64,000 nt of DNA from Muscardinus avellanarius (lineage: Eukaryota > Chordata > Mammalia > Rodentia > Gliridae). Shown piece after piece: positions 11,699 through 22,182 of this stretch. The number at the start of each line of letters is the position of its first letter. Positions within the stretch are counted from its first letter, which is position 1. The stretch covers positions 73,696,002-73,760,001 of the forward strand of contig OY726572.1 of assembly GCA_963383645.1 (NCBI GenBank), written 5' to 3'. The notes beneath the pieces were generated by a model. The model was given only the letters and a program-made list of their open reading frames with translations. It was not told the origin of the DNA and did not search any database. Position numbers and translations under genes: made by a program.

Positions 11699-11739
<41 letters not shown>
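11513..11739 (+). mobile_element. Young-looking B1-ID SINE with 15-bp TSD, short-hairpin subtype
   Basis: Exact TSD AAAATATGTTTTATG at 11498-11512 and 11740-11754. The body keeps many CpGs (GGTGGCGCATGCTTGTAATC, CCCGCGCTTGGGAGG) and the palindrome AGCCAGCAGCGCGCGCTGGC. The ID half is GTGTAGCCCGGAGGTAGAAG with CCAGGAACCCCAGTACCACC, followed by a clean (AAAT)n tail. Retained CpGs and an unmutated TSD suggest recent insertion. Confidence 0.98.
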
Positions 11740-11741
<2 letters not shown>

Positions 11742-11754
11742 AATATGTTTTATG

Positions 11755-12144
11755 AATTTATGGGCCTCAAAAGCCTCTTGGCCAAGAATATGTTCTTTAA
11801 AGGTTAAGACAATTGCTAGCCCCTAGTTGTGTTCTTAAAAGGCACAGTTATTAAAGCATCATTCGATACATCCATTAGCCTTGGCACCATGAGAAGTTAA
11901 TAGGAAATAAAATTCAGTAGGAAAAAAATCAAACCAGAATTTTAGAAAACACTCAGTCATGATCATTAGCAATAATCACTAGCATTAAAGCAAATTTAAT
12001 CAAATCAAATGGAATTGAATGAAACAGGAAGAAAATGTCCAATTTTTTACAGAAATATTATGGGAAAATAAAATAAATTTTGAGGTAAAAATTAAAATGA
12101 AAATTAATAAATGCAATACCGTGATATTAAATTTTTTTTCTGCA
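11755..12144. other. Unassigned AT-rich DNA
   Basis: No feature recognised. An A-rich stretch near 12146 marks the start of the following L1 fragment. Confidence 0.45.
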
Positions 12145-13015
12145 GAAAAAAAAAACTATCAGGAGTCTAAAGAAAGAGGTGATAGAATGGGAGAAAATCT
12201 TTGCCAGCTACTTCTTTGATAGAGGACTAATGTCTAGAATATATAAAGGACATAAAAAACTTGACATTAACAAAACAACCCAATCCAGAAAAAGAAATGC
12301 AAATGGTCAGTAAATATATGAAAAAATGTATCAACACCATTAACAATCAGGGAGTTTCAAATCAGAAGTGCAGTGACCCCAATGAGAATGGCAACCATCA
12401 AGAATACAAACAATAAATGATGGCAAAAATGTGGGGAGATAGGAACTCTTATACAGTGTTGGTGGGATTGCAAATTAGTGCAGCCACTATGTAGATCAGT
12501 GTAGAGGTCCCTCAGAAAACTGAGAATGGGATTACCATACGATCCAGTTGTACCACTCTGGGTATCTTTTCCAAGGATTTAAAATCAGAATTTTATAGTA
12601 TTACATGTATAAGCCTTTTTGTAGCAGCACGGTTTATAATAGCCAAATTATGGAACCAGATTAGGGTGTCAGTCAACAGATGAATAGATTACAAAATTAT
12701 GGGATAGTCACATAATGTAATTCTACTCAGCAATAAAGAACAAAATTATGTCATTTTAGGAAAATGGATGGATCTACAGGACATTATGTTAAGTGAGATT
12801 AGCCAGTTATGGAAAGTGAAGGGCCATGTGTTTTCTCTCATATGTGGAAGCTCGGGAGAAATAAGGATACAAGAGCAAGTACAGATAAAGTAGGAAACCC
12901 CCCAGAAAAATGATGGAAGGGGACTAGGGAGGGTGGTGGGGGGATGGAGGAATAACAAAGGAAAAAGTATCATTGCTGATGTATACATATAAGAAGTTAT
13001 CAATACCAACCTTAA
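12145..13015 (+). mobile_element. 5'-truncated L1: ORF2 C-terminus and 3' UTR
   Basis: Plus-strand sequence follows the conserved end of L1 ORF2: GAATGGGAGAAAATCTTTGC, AACTCTTATACAGTGTTGGT, TTTGTAGCAGCACGGTTTAT, GACATTATGTTAAGTGAGAT, CTCTCATATGTGGAAGCTCG. ORF2 encodes the endonuclease and reverse transcriptase; only its C-terminal part is present here and it is broken by many stops. A G-rich 3' UTR segment (GGGAGGGTGGTGGGGGGATG) follows. The 3' boundary is approximate and no TSD was found. Confidence 0.9.
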
Positions 13016-14039
13016 TAGATGGACAGGGAAGAGGATGGAGTGTGTGGGAGCTCCCCAATGCTGTGAGCATGTTGTTCTCTACCACTCTGAGATTCTTTAT
13101 GATGTGAAAATACCATGCATCAGTAAAAGTACATTTTTAATTATCACCATGAGAAGTGAATTTTTTGAAAAATATAAACAGGAGATAATCATCCAGTGGT
13201 CTTTTCGTATTTTATGACATAAGGAAATATACGTTTCAGACAAGTTGAGAATCAGTAAATCACCTAAACATTAATCAAAATAAGGTGGCTGTTGAAATTT
13301 TGCTTTATTCTAATATTTATATGCAAAGATTTCAACATGAATGAAGTAAAAATTAGTTGGCTTTGTAGACCATTAGTAATCTGTTCCCATCAATTAAATA
13401 TACTTCTATATGAATTTCTGTTTCAATATTGTACTAGATTAATTCTTAAGATTTTGCTTATAAGTTTTTATTATCTATACTTTTAGTTTTTCCTCTAGTT
13501 TTTCTTTATTATACTAAAAATTATTATACTTATAACAACATACTATTCTGTCATACTGGGGTGACATTATAATCCAAGGATATATCTTACTCTTTTGTTG
13601 ATCTCGTTAAAGTTACAAATATTCTTTTGGGTGTGAAAACACTGATATTTTAAAGGTAAATTTTAAAATATGGGGTTTCCTTTAATTTATCTTTTCAAAA
13701 TATATAAACCTGGATTTTCCTGTATTTTTCTTTTTTAAGCTACGTAAATAAATTGTAGCTCTTCAGGGAGATCAAATAAAATATACTGTATTAATATAAG
13801 TATAAAATGTGGTGGAAAACAAGAGTAATGAAGAAATGACTTTAGTTAGAACTGTTTTATTTGTTTTCCTTTGTGAGTACAAAATGAGAAAATACTTTCT
13901 TCAGCTATCTTTTTCAATATTTTAAGAGAAAGTAATACTTTGTGTGAATTTGTGAATTTGTAAATAGAGGACTCACTCACTGTTTACCTTTTAGAAAAAA
14001 ATGCACTCATCTTTTATCTTAACAATGTTTTCCTTGTTT

Positions 14040-14041
<2 letters not shown>
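13016..14041. other. Unassigned very AT-rich DNA
   Basis: No recognisable gene, RNA or repeat. Small frames at 13035-13486 lack any known motif. Confidence 0.45.

Positions 14042-14081
<40 letters not shown>
14042..14081. repeat. (GT)n microsatellite
   Basis: Twenty uninterrupted GT units. The reverse strand reads as poly-Thr-His, a translation artefact. Confidence 0.98.
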
Positions 14082-14083
<2 letters not shown>

Positions 14084-14205
14084 GGCTTTTCTTTTGAGCT
14101 TCTGATTACTTCTGTGGTCTTTTCTTTGTTTGATTACATCTAGTTTCATTTTAATTTGTTGATTTCCTTTCTTTTTCATTTCTTCTCTGTAAATCGTGGC
14201 CTAAT

Positions 14206-14225
14206 AATCCACATATATGTGGATT
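14206..14225. repeat. 20-bp perfect palindrome
   Basis: AATCCACATATATGTGGATT equals its own reverse complement, and the flanking bases do not extend it. No adjoining gene or known site. Confidence 0.85.
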
Positions 14226-14383
14226 TTTTTATGCTCACAATTTTTCTTTCTAAATATATTCTTATCTGTAGCCCCAAATGCTAATTCAACTACCCATTAT
14301 TGAACTTGAATCAAGCATAGATTTTGAAATTTTGAAACTGTGTGCAGTGGCTCTTTAGTATACAGAGGAATCATTATAGGGCC

Positions 14384-14633
14384 TCAATTTTTTTAATTTA
14401 TTTTTATTGGTGCATTGTAATCATATCACATTGGAATACAAGACTTGAGAGGATATACAAGCACACATCATCCAATTAGCCCTCATCCAGTCCCCATCCC
14501 ATTCCCTCCCCCTCCCTTGATCCCATGCTTGTTTGGTGATTAACTTTGATACATTTGTTTATGTACCTCCTGCATTTTAAAGAGGCTCCATCCTCCCCTA
14601 TTCCATACCCTCTGATTGGTCACCTTAATTGCT
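14384..14633 (-). mobile_element. 5'-truncated L1 3' end with 13-bp TSD
   Basis: Reverse copy of the squirrel-type L1 3' end: T-rich start then TTTTTATTGGTGCATTGTAA, the complement of the AATGCACCAATAAAA terminus near 45750. Both sides carry TCATTATAGGGCC (14371-14383 and 14634-14646), a perfect 13-bp TSD. About 250 bp of L1 is present. Confidence 0.9.
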
Positions 14634-14646
14634 TCATTATAGGGCC

Positions 14647-14920
14647 CTTTCTATAGCTCGACCTCTTCCTGTTGCCCCTTTCCTCCTAGTTATCCCACTC
14701 TTGATGGCCCCAGTAGTGGCCTGGCTACCTGGTGGACTGATCCAGACCTCGCTGGCTCAAGCAGCGGCCTTGCCTCATGGGAAGCCTGATTCTGGCCTTG
14801 CTCCCCCCCACACCGACCTAACCTCGGCTGGCTCCGATCCCCACCTTGGTGGCCCCAGCACCATCCTAGCCTCAAGGCAGGCTCCGTCCCAGTCTCTCTG
14901 ACCCTGTCACCGGCCTAACC
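14647..14920. repeat. GC-rich island of uncertain class
   Basis: About 275 bp, markedly C-rich and CpG-bearing in AT-rich surroundings, with imperfect internal echoes (CTCGCTGGCTC, CTCGGCTGGCTCCG). It may be an L1 5' UTR fragment, an LTR piece or another GC-rich repeat. Frames on both strands (14629-14901 plus, 14690-14875 minus) are low-complexity Pro/Ala/Leu with no domain. Confidence 0.5.
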
Positions 14921-14957
14921 ATAGGGACTCAATTTTAAAGTTAAATAACTAATTAGT

Positions 14958-15177
14958 TTGTGTTATTGGTGATTGAACCCAGAATTATTCTTCATGCAAA
15001 CTGTACTCCCACCCTCTCTCATTTTTTTTATTTATTTATTATTTTTTTTACTTTGAAAGAGGGTCTAAGTTGCTGAGGGCCTCAATAAGTTACTAAGGCT
15101 TGGCCCCAAACCTGTGATCCTCCTGTCACAGCCTCCCAAGTACTAGGATTACTGTCATGTACCATCATGCCCTGCTT
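14958..15177 (-). mobile_element. B1-ID dimeric SINE
   Basis: Reverse copy: GTGATTGAACCCAGAATTAT (ID half), a T/A-rich linker, then TTGCTGAGGGCCTCAATAAG and CACAGCCTCCCAAGTACTAG (B1 half). Confidence 0.9.
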
Positions 15178-15872
15178 GTGGGGGTTTATTTAAACATTAA
15201 TTCCAGGGCACCATTTCCTGAATTTCATATTGGATAGATCTGGAATGTTACTTGGCAGTTTGTATTTTAAGAAATTTATCTGTTGATACCATACATGTGG
15301 CTTTTGAATCACTTTCTCAAAAATGAATTATTTGAATAACTATGACACCATTACATTATTTTTGGAGAAAGTTCCTTAAGCAAGTAATTATCAAGCTGGG
15401 CCTTAAAGGAAGAATTTGGTTTGAAAGAAGACAGCAAGCCATTTTAAGAAAAAAATGTAGACTCTATCCCAGATACTCTTCTCTTCCAACTTTGCAGCTC
15501 GGTACCACATTGGAGACCTTGGTATATTTGCTTCACACAGACTGCCATTATCTGCTGTGACCTAGTCCATGAATATACCAATTTTCAAAGAACTCGTAGG
15601 ACAGAAAAAAATGGATAGGACTTTCTAAGTGGCATGATCCCATAATAAGTCATCATAAAAATGAACTATAAGTTTGGATAAATAGTGAACATTTAAAAAT
15701 GCTGCCTAATTCAAAAAAAGCCTCCATTTACTCTTTTTTTTAAATTAGACAAGTTTAATCTTTATTAATCTGATTATCTTGCTAAAATAGAACATAAATT
15801 AATTTTCCTCAATCTTTATTTTTTAATTGCACACCAAGGAGCTTTACATGCTAATTTCCTAAATACTACCCC
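15178..15872. other. Unassigned AT-rich DNA
   Basis: No gene or repeat recognised. A 72-codon plus frame at 15342-15560 has no known motif. Confidence 0.45.
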
Positions 15873-16692
15873 ATGAAATTTTTTTTTATTGAACATAAAT
15901 GGTATATATTTAAATTATACTTGGTGCCCTCCCCCCCCGCCCCTGTTTTCCCTTCCCCCCTCCCACCAATGATTGTCCAGGGTAACCATGCCATATTCAT
16001 AATTTTACACATATTCGGATGTAGACCCTCATTAATCAAGTTCAGTCTTCCTCCTCCCCTGTCTTTACATTCAAACTTTGCTGGTATTTCCCCACCATTA
16101 CCTGGAGTACCACTGGTATCCTCTATGTTCCCTAGTTTGGGCATATTAGAGGGAACATATGTACCTTCTCTTTCTGTGCTTTACTGATCTCACTTTACAT
16201 AATGCTCTCCAGGACTTTCCATCTTCTTGCAAATGATATTATTTTGTTCTTCTTTATGGCTGAGTAGAATTCCATTGTGTGTATTTCCCAGAGTTTTGCA
16301 ATCCATTCATCTGATGATGGAGACCTGGGTTGGTTCCATATTTTGGCTATTACGAATTGTGCTGCTATGAACATAGGTATGCATATGTTGCTATAGTTCT
16401 CTGAATTCAACCCCTTTTGGAACAATACCCAGGAGTGGTAGACCTGGATTGTATGGTGGATCTATCCCTAACTTTCTTAGGAATCTCCATACAGATCTCC
16501 ATAGAGGCTGAACTAGTTTGCACTCCCACCAACAGTGTAAAAGAGTTCCTCTGTCCCCACATCCTCGCCAGCATTTGTTGTTATTTGATTTCTTTATGCT
16601 TGCCACTTTGACTGGGGTTAGATGGAATCTCAGTGTAGTTTTGATTTGCATCACCCTGATGGCCAATGATGTAGCTCCATTTACTTTTAATG
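15873..16692 (-). pseudogene. 5'-truncated L1 with readable ORF2 C-terminus
   Basis: Minus strand, starting from a T-run at 15880. Codons 16666 down to 16391 encode the conserved L1 ORF2 tail, with motifs [20 protein letters not shown] and [21 protein letters not shown] frameshift moves the homology to a second frame (16425-16195) with PMFIAAQFVIAKIWNQPRSP and HTMEFYSAIKKNKIISFARR. A C/T-rich 3' UTR follows at 15873-16190. ORF2 supplies L1 endonuclease and reverse transcriptase; only the last roughly 170 residues remain and they are frameshifted, so the copy is dead. Protein similarity is clearer than in the other L1s here, suggesting a younger insertion. No TSD found by eye. Confidence 0.95.
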
Positions 16693-17060
16693 GGAAGATA
16701 AAGGCTATAAGGAAATGAATAAGAGCGAGTGCTCAAGGTTGCTAGTGGCACCAAAATACTTAAATACACTGTTTTCATGTTATTCTCTTTTCTATTTAAT
16801 AATCAAACCTAAAGTTCAATAAATAATCCTCAGTATGTAAAAGCACCTAGTTCTGAGAGTTGTTTTTAGAAGTTCATTATTGCCAGTTGAGTTTAAATCC
16901 CACCTAGAACACAGGATGCATTCATCACCCGACTTTCACTAATGCTGTTTTGGATAATTGGAGTTGTTTCACAGATTGGTAACAATGATGTTCTTATTTT
17001 CCAGTGTCTGATGTGGTTCAGTAATTGCATGTTTTTTTTTTTTTTTAAATAGCATTTGGA
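16693..17060. other. Unassigned DNA
   Basis: No feature except a T-tract at 17032-17046, just upstream of a SINE. Confidence 0.5.
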
Positions 17061-17275
17061 AGCCAGGCATGGTGATATATACCTGTCATCCCAGTACATA
17101 GGAGGTCAAGACTAGAGGGTGGCAAGTTCAATGCCAGCCTCAGCAATTTAGTGAGAATCTCAAAGTCTTAGGGAGATTTTGTTTCAAAGTAAAAAAATAA
17201 AGGGGGGGGGCTGAAGGTATAGGATGGAAGTAGAAAACCCTTGTTTAATCTCTAGTACAAAAAATAAACCATAAA
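17061..17275 (+). mobile_element. B1-ID dimeric SINE, diverged
   Basis: AAGCCAGGCATGGTGATATA, CAATGCCAGCCTCAGCAATT, linker, then GGCTGAAGGTATAGGATGGA and TTTAATCTCTAGTACAAAAA. The many substitutions point to an older copy. Confidence 0.9.
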
Positions 17276-17758
17276 AAAATAACATCTGGGGTATTATCAG
17301 TGAACTGTTTTTGGTTGTGTATCTCTGGAGTAGCTGAAATAATGAACACCTATTATGTGATGGAAAATGTGAAGAAACAATAAATGTCGTGAATTTAAGT
17401 ATCCAAACCAAATCGATACCTTTACAATTTGCTTTTAGTTGAAGAAAAATGGGAGAAATATTTTCCTGATGCTTTTAACACAAGCCATTGTTATAATATA
17501 GGGAACTGGAGGTATGTAATTGGTATTGATTCAAACTGTGAGAAGCCAAAATCACCTAACTTTATGGCTGAGAATAAGGATAATGCATATTTCTTCTTAG
17601 GACTTAGGATTCTGGTCAGGATAAGGGAAAACATCTAGAAGTAATGTTGAGATAAGACATTTATTCCCTTAAAAAAAGACATATGCTGACATTGACTATG
17701 AAAATCTATTTGTGGCTTGGCAATTACACCATCACTCTAGCTTTTAAGAAACAAATAT
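17276..17758. other. Unassigned DNA
   Basis: No recognisable feature. A 69-codon frame at 17429-17638 has no known motif. Confidence 0.45.
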
Positions 17759-17963
17759 GTGAGCTGTGTGGTGGTGCACACTTGTAATCCCAGCACTTGG
17801 AAGGCTGAAACAAGAGGATCATGATTTGTGGACAGCCTCAGCTACTTAGTGTGGCCCTTTGCAACTCAGTGAGACCCTCTTTCAAAATAAGGATTAAAAA
17901 ATAGGGCTGAAGGTATAGCTTGGAGGTCGAATGCCCCTGGGTTCCATCCCCAGTACAGAAAAA

Positions 17964-17999
<36 letters not shown>
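17759..17999 (+). mobile_element. B1-ID dimeric SINE ending in (TA)n
   Basis: GTGTGGTGGTGCACACTTGT, AAGGCTGAAACAAGAGGATC, CAACTCAGTGAGACCCTCTT, then GGTATAGCTTGGAGGTCGAA and TTCCATCCCCAGTACAG. The A-tail (17957 onward) runs into a (TA)n tract at 17971-17999. Confidence 0.94.
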
Positions 18000-18002
<3 letters not shown>

Positions 18003-19823
18003 TGTGGTCTTACCCGAATGCTAAAACGTGTGTGCATTTGAGTGTGTATTTGTGTGTGTCTAAGAGTATATATACATATACACATTTATATGGAAAATGC
18101 AGTTTTAACTAGATAAAATTTTATCGACAAATTATTTTCAAACATTGAGTATTTTTTCTTTTTACCAAAATGTTCAATTTTATTATGAAAACAAAATACT
18201 TGGAATTTGTTCATGTAGAAAATACATGGAAGGCAGGAGATTAGATGCTATTTATTTCATATTGCAATTTTCAAGACCTAGAACAATGTTTAAGATGTAG
18301 TTGCTACTCAATTAAAAAAAAAATCTAGGATGAATGTTTATGAATCTTTTATCCTTACAAAAATAGGAAAAATATGTTTTTTAAAACTAAATTTAATTTA
18401 TATTTAAGGCCTTATTTTCTTGGAGTAGAAGAAACATAGTGTTATCAATTCTAGGTTTTCTCTAGATCCCACTGAAGTTATGCCTAAGTTCTCAAAAGTT
18501 TGTGTAATAACAAAGTGTTTTTTGGGTCCCTTGCCTTATTCTCAAGGTCATTTTTATGTGTGACCATCCTAAGAGATGCCATTGCCCCAATTGGTCCCCA
18601 GCTCTCTCTTTATGCATGTGGGTCTCTGCTAAGCCATTCCATTGGCTTTCATTTTACAGGGACTACCCAAGCACATGCTGTAGCCCCCATTCCTGAATTA
18701 AACTCATGGAAATGATGGGAAAGATATTTTAAATAAAAAAAAATCAGAGGGATATCTAAATAGCTGAGTTCAAAAAATGGAACTTTTTGGTTAATAAAAA
18801 AAAACTGTAAAGAAGCCTTGAAAGACAGGACTGATAAGAGAGGGAGATTGCAACTCCAGACCCCAGTGGGTAGGTGAGGCCAGAGGCGGGAAGGCTGGTT
18901 CTGAAGAGCCCGCAGCCTTTCCACACTCCCTTTTACACCCCTCCCTGGGTCTTGCATGCTGCCTGGATTTAGGTGTCTAGTGGAGAGCTGCAAGGGCAGT
19001 AGGTTGGGTTCAGGAGCAAGGCATCTTTGAGGTGGTGTCCATGGGTCCAGATGAGTAGCCATGGCTTGAAGGACCATGTTGCATCATCCTTGCCCAGGTG
19101 CCCAGCTCTAGAAGTGACCCCCCACAGCCACTCTGCAGCCATCCTCGAGTACGCCACCCTTGTTCCAGACCAACAAGTGTGCAGCACAAACTGAGATAGC
19201 AGAAAAGCTATACATAAACCCAGAATCAATGATGCACAAACATTTGAGGCAATTCAGAGCCACCTTGGAATAGAAACAACCTTGTTCTGAGATGTGAGAA
19301 AGCATTATAAACACATCAGTCACTCAGACTAAATTTGTCTTAGGGAATCTCACTCACTCATTCCCTAGAGTTTTACCTAGAAAGGAGAGCACAGGTTCCT
19401 TCCTCTTTCCTCCTTTCACGAAGGTTCTACCGTCCTTCAGTTCCAGAAGAAAGGTTGACCTTCCAGGAGGTTTGTGACAGATAGCCTTAGTTTACACTTG
19501 TGTTCCAACTATGCAGTTCTAGTGTCACTTTCCACCATAAGCAATACAACCACTCTACTCCAAGATTATCTAGGAGCCAGAGATAAGATCAAGGGCCCTT
19601 TGCTTAGAGGTCTATGACTCTCCAGCTCTCTGCATTCCTCCAGGTTGCAGATTCCTAATGTGGAGGTTACTCTTGGGATGGCTCTTCCAGTTACTCTGTT
19701 GTCTGTTCACTAAATCCTTGCTGGGGCTCTCTTTTCCCTCTGTGTGTGACTAATGCATTCCCAATAGCATGTACTAAGTCCAGAAAAGCCCAGGGGATCT
19801 AAATCTAAATGGGGAAGAATGGT

Positions 19824-19825
<2 letters not shown>
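18000..19825. other. Unassigned DNA with GC-richer segment
   Basis: AT-rich to about 18820, then GC-richer at 18830-19260. Minus-strand frames overlap there (18649-19077, 142 codons; 18969-19229; 19108-19323), but I recognise no protein family in them. Possibly a repeat 5' UTR or LTR fragment. Confidence 0.4.
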
Positions 19826-19871
<46 letters not shown>

Positions 19872-19918
19872 TGCACACATGCACGCACAGACACACACAC
19901 AAATGCATACAAGCACAC
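19826..19918. repeat. (CA)n microsatellite with GCAC variants
   Basis: A pure CA run to about 19865, then interrupted CA-type sequence. A (TG)n run lies at 19951-19971 in the tail of the neighbouring SINE, so complementary tracts face each other. Confidence 0.97.
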
Positions 19919-19932
19919 AGGTTAATATTTTA

Positions 19933-20170
19933 TCTATTTATTTATTTATTTGTGTGTGTGTGTGTGTGTGTGGTACTGGGGGTGGAACCCAGGGGCTTTC
20001 GACCTCTGGGCTATACTCCCAGACCTATTTTATATTTTATTTGGAAACAGGGTCTCACTAAGTTGCTGAGAGCCTCACTAAGTAGCTGAGGCTGGCTTCG
20101 AACCTTTGCAGTCCTCCTGTCTCAGCCTCCCGAGCGCGGGGATTACAAGCGTGCGCCACCACGCCCGGCT
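19933..20170 (-). mobile_element. Young-looking B1-ID SINE with 16-bp TSD
   Basis: Exact TSD ACAGGTTAATATTTTA at 19917-19932 and 20171-20186. Read in reverse, the copy keeps CpGs (CCTCCCGAGCGCGGGGATTA, GTGCGCCACCACGCCCGGCT). Its tail is a (TTTA)n and (TG)n compound. The intact TSD and CpGs suggest a recent insertion. Confidence 0.98.
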
Positions 20171-20186
20171 ACAGGTTAATATTTTA

Positions 20187-21982
20187 AACATGACCCAGTA
20201 CATCACTAACCCACCCACCCACCCTGTCTTCTTTAGGCAAACATATTGTATTGTATTGTATTGTATTGTGTTGTGTTGAATTGTATTCTTTCTTTACCAA
20301 GCTATTATAGTCTGAGCCTTTGTGTATTTATCTGAAAATTAACAAATCTCTTAGATGTGTTCTATTTCTCGTGACAAAATCTTTCAGCTTTGAGTATGAA
20401 GGCACTTTAGCTCACCCTTCTACCCCATGCAGGCCTCCTTTCCAAATACTTCTGCAATGTGATTACCCAGCCACTGTTAACAACACGTTAAGAAGTGAAA
20501 AAATGGGAAATACAACAATAAACATATTTTTAGAAAGTAAATGTAAAAGGTGTATTCGACAGGAATTCAGTGGAAAATGATTCAGCAGTCACTGAATACC
20601 ACGTTAAATGACACAGAACCACTGAGTGAACCTATTATTTGGACACAAATAGCATGAAAATCCAGAACCCAGAAAAGATAATTTAAGATGCATTGCAATT
20701 TACTGACAAACAAATGAAAATAAATAAGTCCAAATAAGACAAACAAAAGCTTGGCCTGGTACTTGGCTTAAAGTAAGTTCATAGTAAATGATATTTGTTT
20801 TTTATTTGTTTCTACGGGAGTGTTAGTGGTGTTGCTTTTTGAGATGCTGGGAAAGAAACTGTCTAGACTGTCTACAGAAAGCAAATTATAAACAAAAACC
20901 CAGAATCTATTATGCTGTGCACAGAACTCTTCCATGGTGCTTGGTTGGAAGGCAGCAATTTCTAGCTGATCTACTCCTAATCTTAATGCTACTTATAACA
21001 TCATCACACTCTAAAGTTGCGAGTCTCTGTGCTCCTCGTTTTGTTCTAGGGCCCCAGTGATGGGATGTGTCCCTGTCTGAGCCCCAGGAGCCTCGTGGTC
21101 CCCATGTCTACCTTGTCTAAGCTGCAGGTCCCTCTCTGCCTGGTGTCACTGCTTCTACTTCCTGGGCTCTTGCATCTTTCCTGACTGAACTGGGGTCTTC
21201 AGGCCCCAGATGTCTTATTGAATGGCATCTTCCAAATTACTCAGAGAAAACGGTTTCTTCTGAAGAAGGTCAGGAAGACCTCTGGGTCCGTTGGAAAGCA
21301 TCCATTTGCCCCTCTTCTGCACTGTAAGTGCAAAAGCTTTTCTCTAAAAGGCGACACAAATCTTAACAGCTGTAGATTTTGCCGATTATCCCATTGCTTT
21401 CGGCCTTGAGTACAACATCTCCACTCGCTCTCCTTCTACTGTTCAGGCTATTTTTTTTTCTTAGTTTTATATAGAGATAAACAGATAGATACAAATATAG
21501 ATGTAAATATATAGCAACCTATAATTGTGTGGCCTACTTTGCAGATAATTAAGACAGAAATGCATACATATAAAACATAATTTAGGAAGTGACTACTAAC
21601 ATTATAGGATAGTGTTCTTGCCTTTCTGAGCACTCACTGCAATTTGCTTTTAACAGAAGGTGGGGGATGATTTTTCTAAAATGATCAGCTTGATGCCTAG
21701 AAAACAATGCACTGAAAACATATAATGAAAAAGTGTTCAGATGGGCACATAATCCTGGGGAACGTTTTTAAATAAAAAGGCCTTCCTCACTCATTGGTGA
21801 GTTGCCATCTCTCCTTGCTCTTTGATTCTGGATCCATCACCCGCCCCTACCTACCATGTTCCCCAGCACGTTGCTTCCCTAGGGAGAGTCAAGGTGACTC
21901 ATAGGTTCACTGCGACAGTCATGAAACACATCCTGCTCCAGGCTTCACCTCTGACCCCTGATGGGTTTTATTTCTTCTGTGG
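20187..21982. other. Unassigned DNA
   Basis: Contains (CCAC)n at 20208-20223 and a (TTGTA)n run at 20247-20290. The remainder, including a GC-richer part at 20930-21200, shows no gene I can support. Confidence 0.45.
20247..20290. repeat. (TTGTA)n pentanucleotide repeat, imperfect
   Basis: ATTGTATTGTATTGTATTGT followed by TTGTG variants. Confidence 0.9.
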
Positions 21983-22182
21983 NNNNNNNNNNNNNNNNNN
22001 NNNNNNNNNNNNNNNNNNNNNNNNNNNNNNNNNNNNNNNNNNNNNNNNNNNNNNNNNNNNNNNNNNNNNNNNNNNNNNNNNNNNNNNNNNNNNNNNNNNN
22101 NNNNNNNNNNNNNNNNNNNNNNNNNNNNNNNNNNNNNNNNNNNNNNNNNNNNNNNNNNNNNNNNNNNNNNNNNNNNNNNNNN
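21983..22182. other. Assembly gap (200 N)
   Basis: Exactly 200 N residues, a round number suggesting a placeholder of arbitrary size. Frames translated across it as strings of X are meaningless. Confidence 1.

Noticed and set aside
14629..14901. 90-codon Pro/Ala/Leu-rich frame in the GC-rich island, with an antisense partner
   Set aside because: Open frames on both strands are expected in a GC-rich low-stop segment; composition is repetitive.
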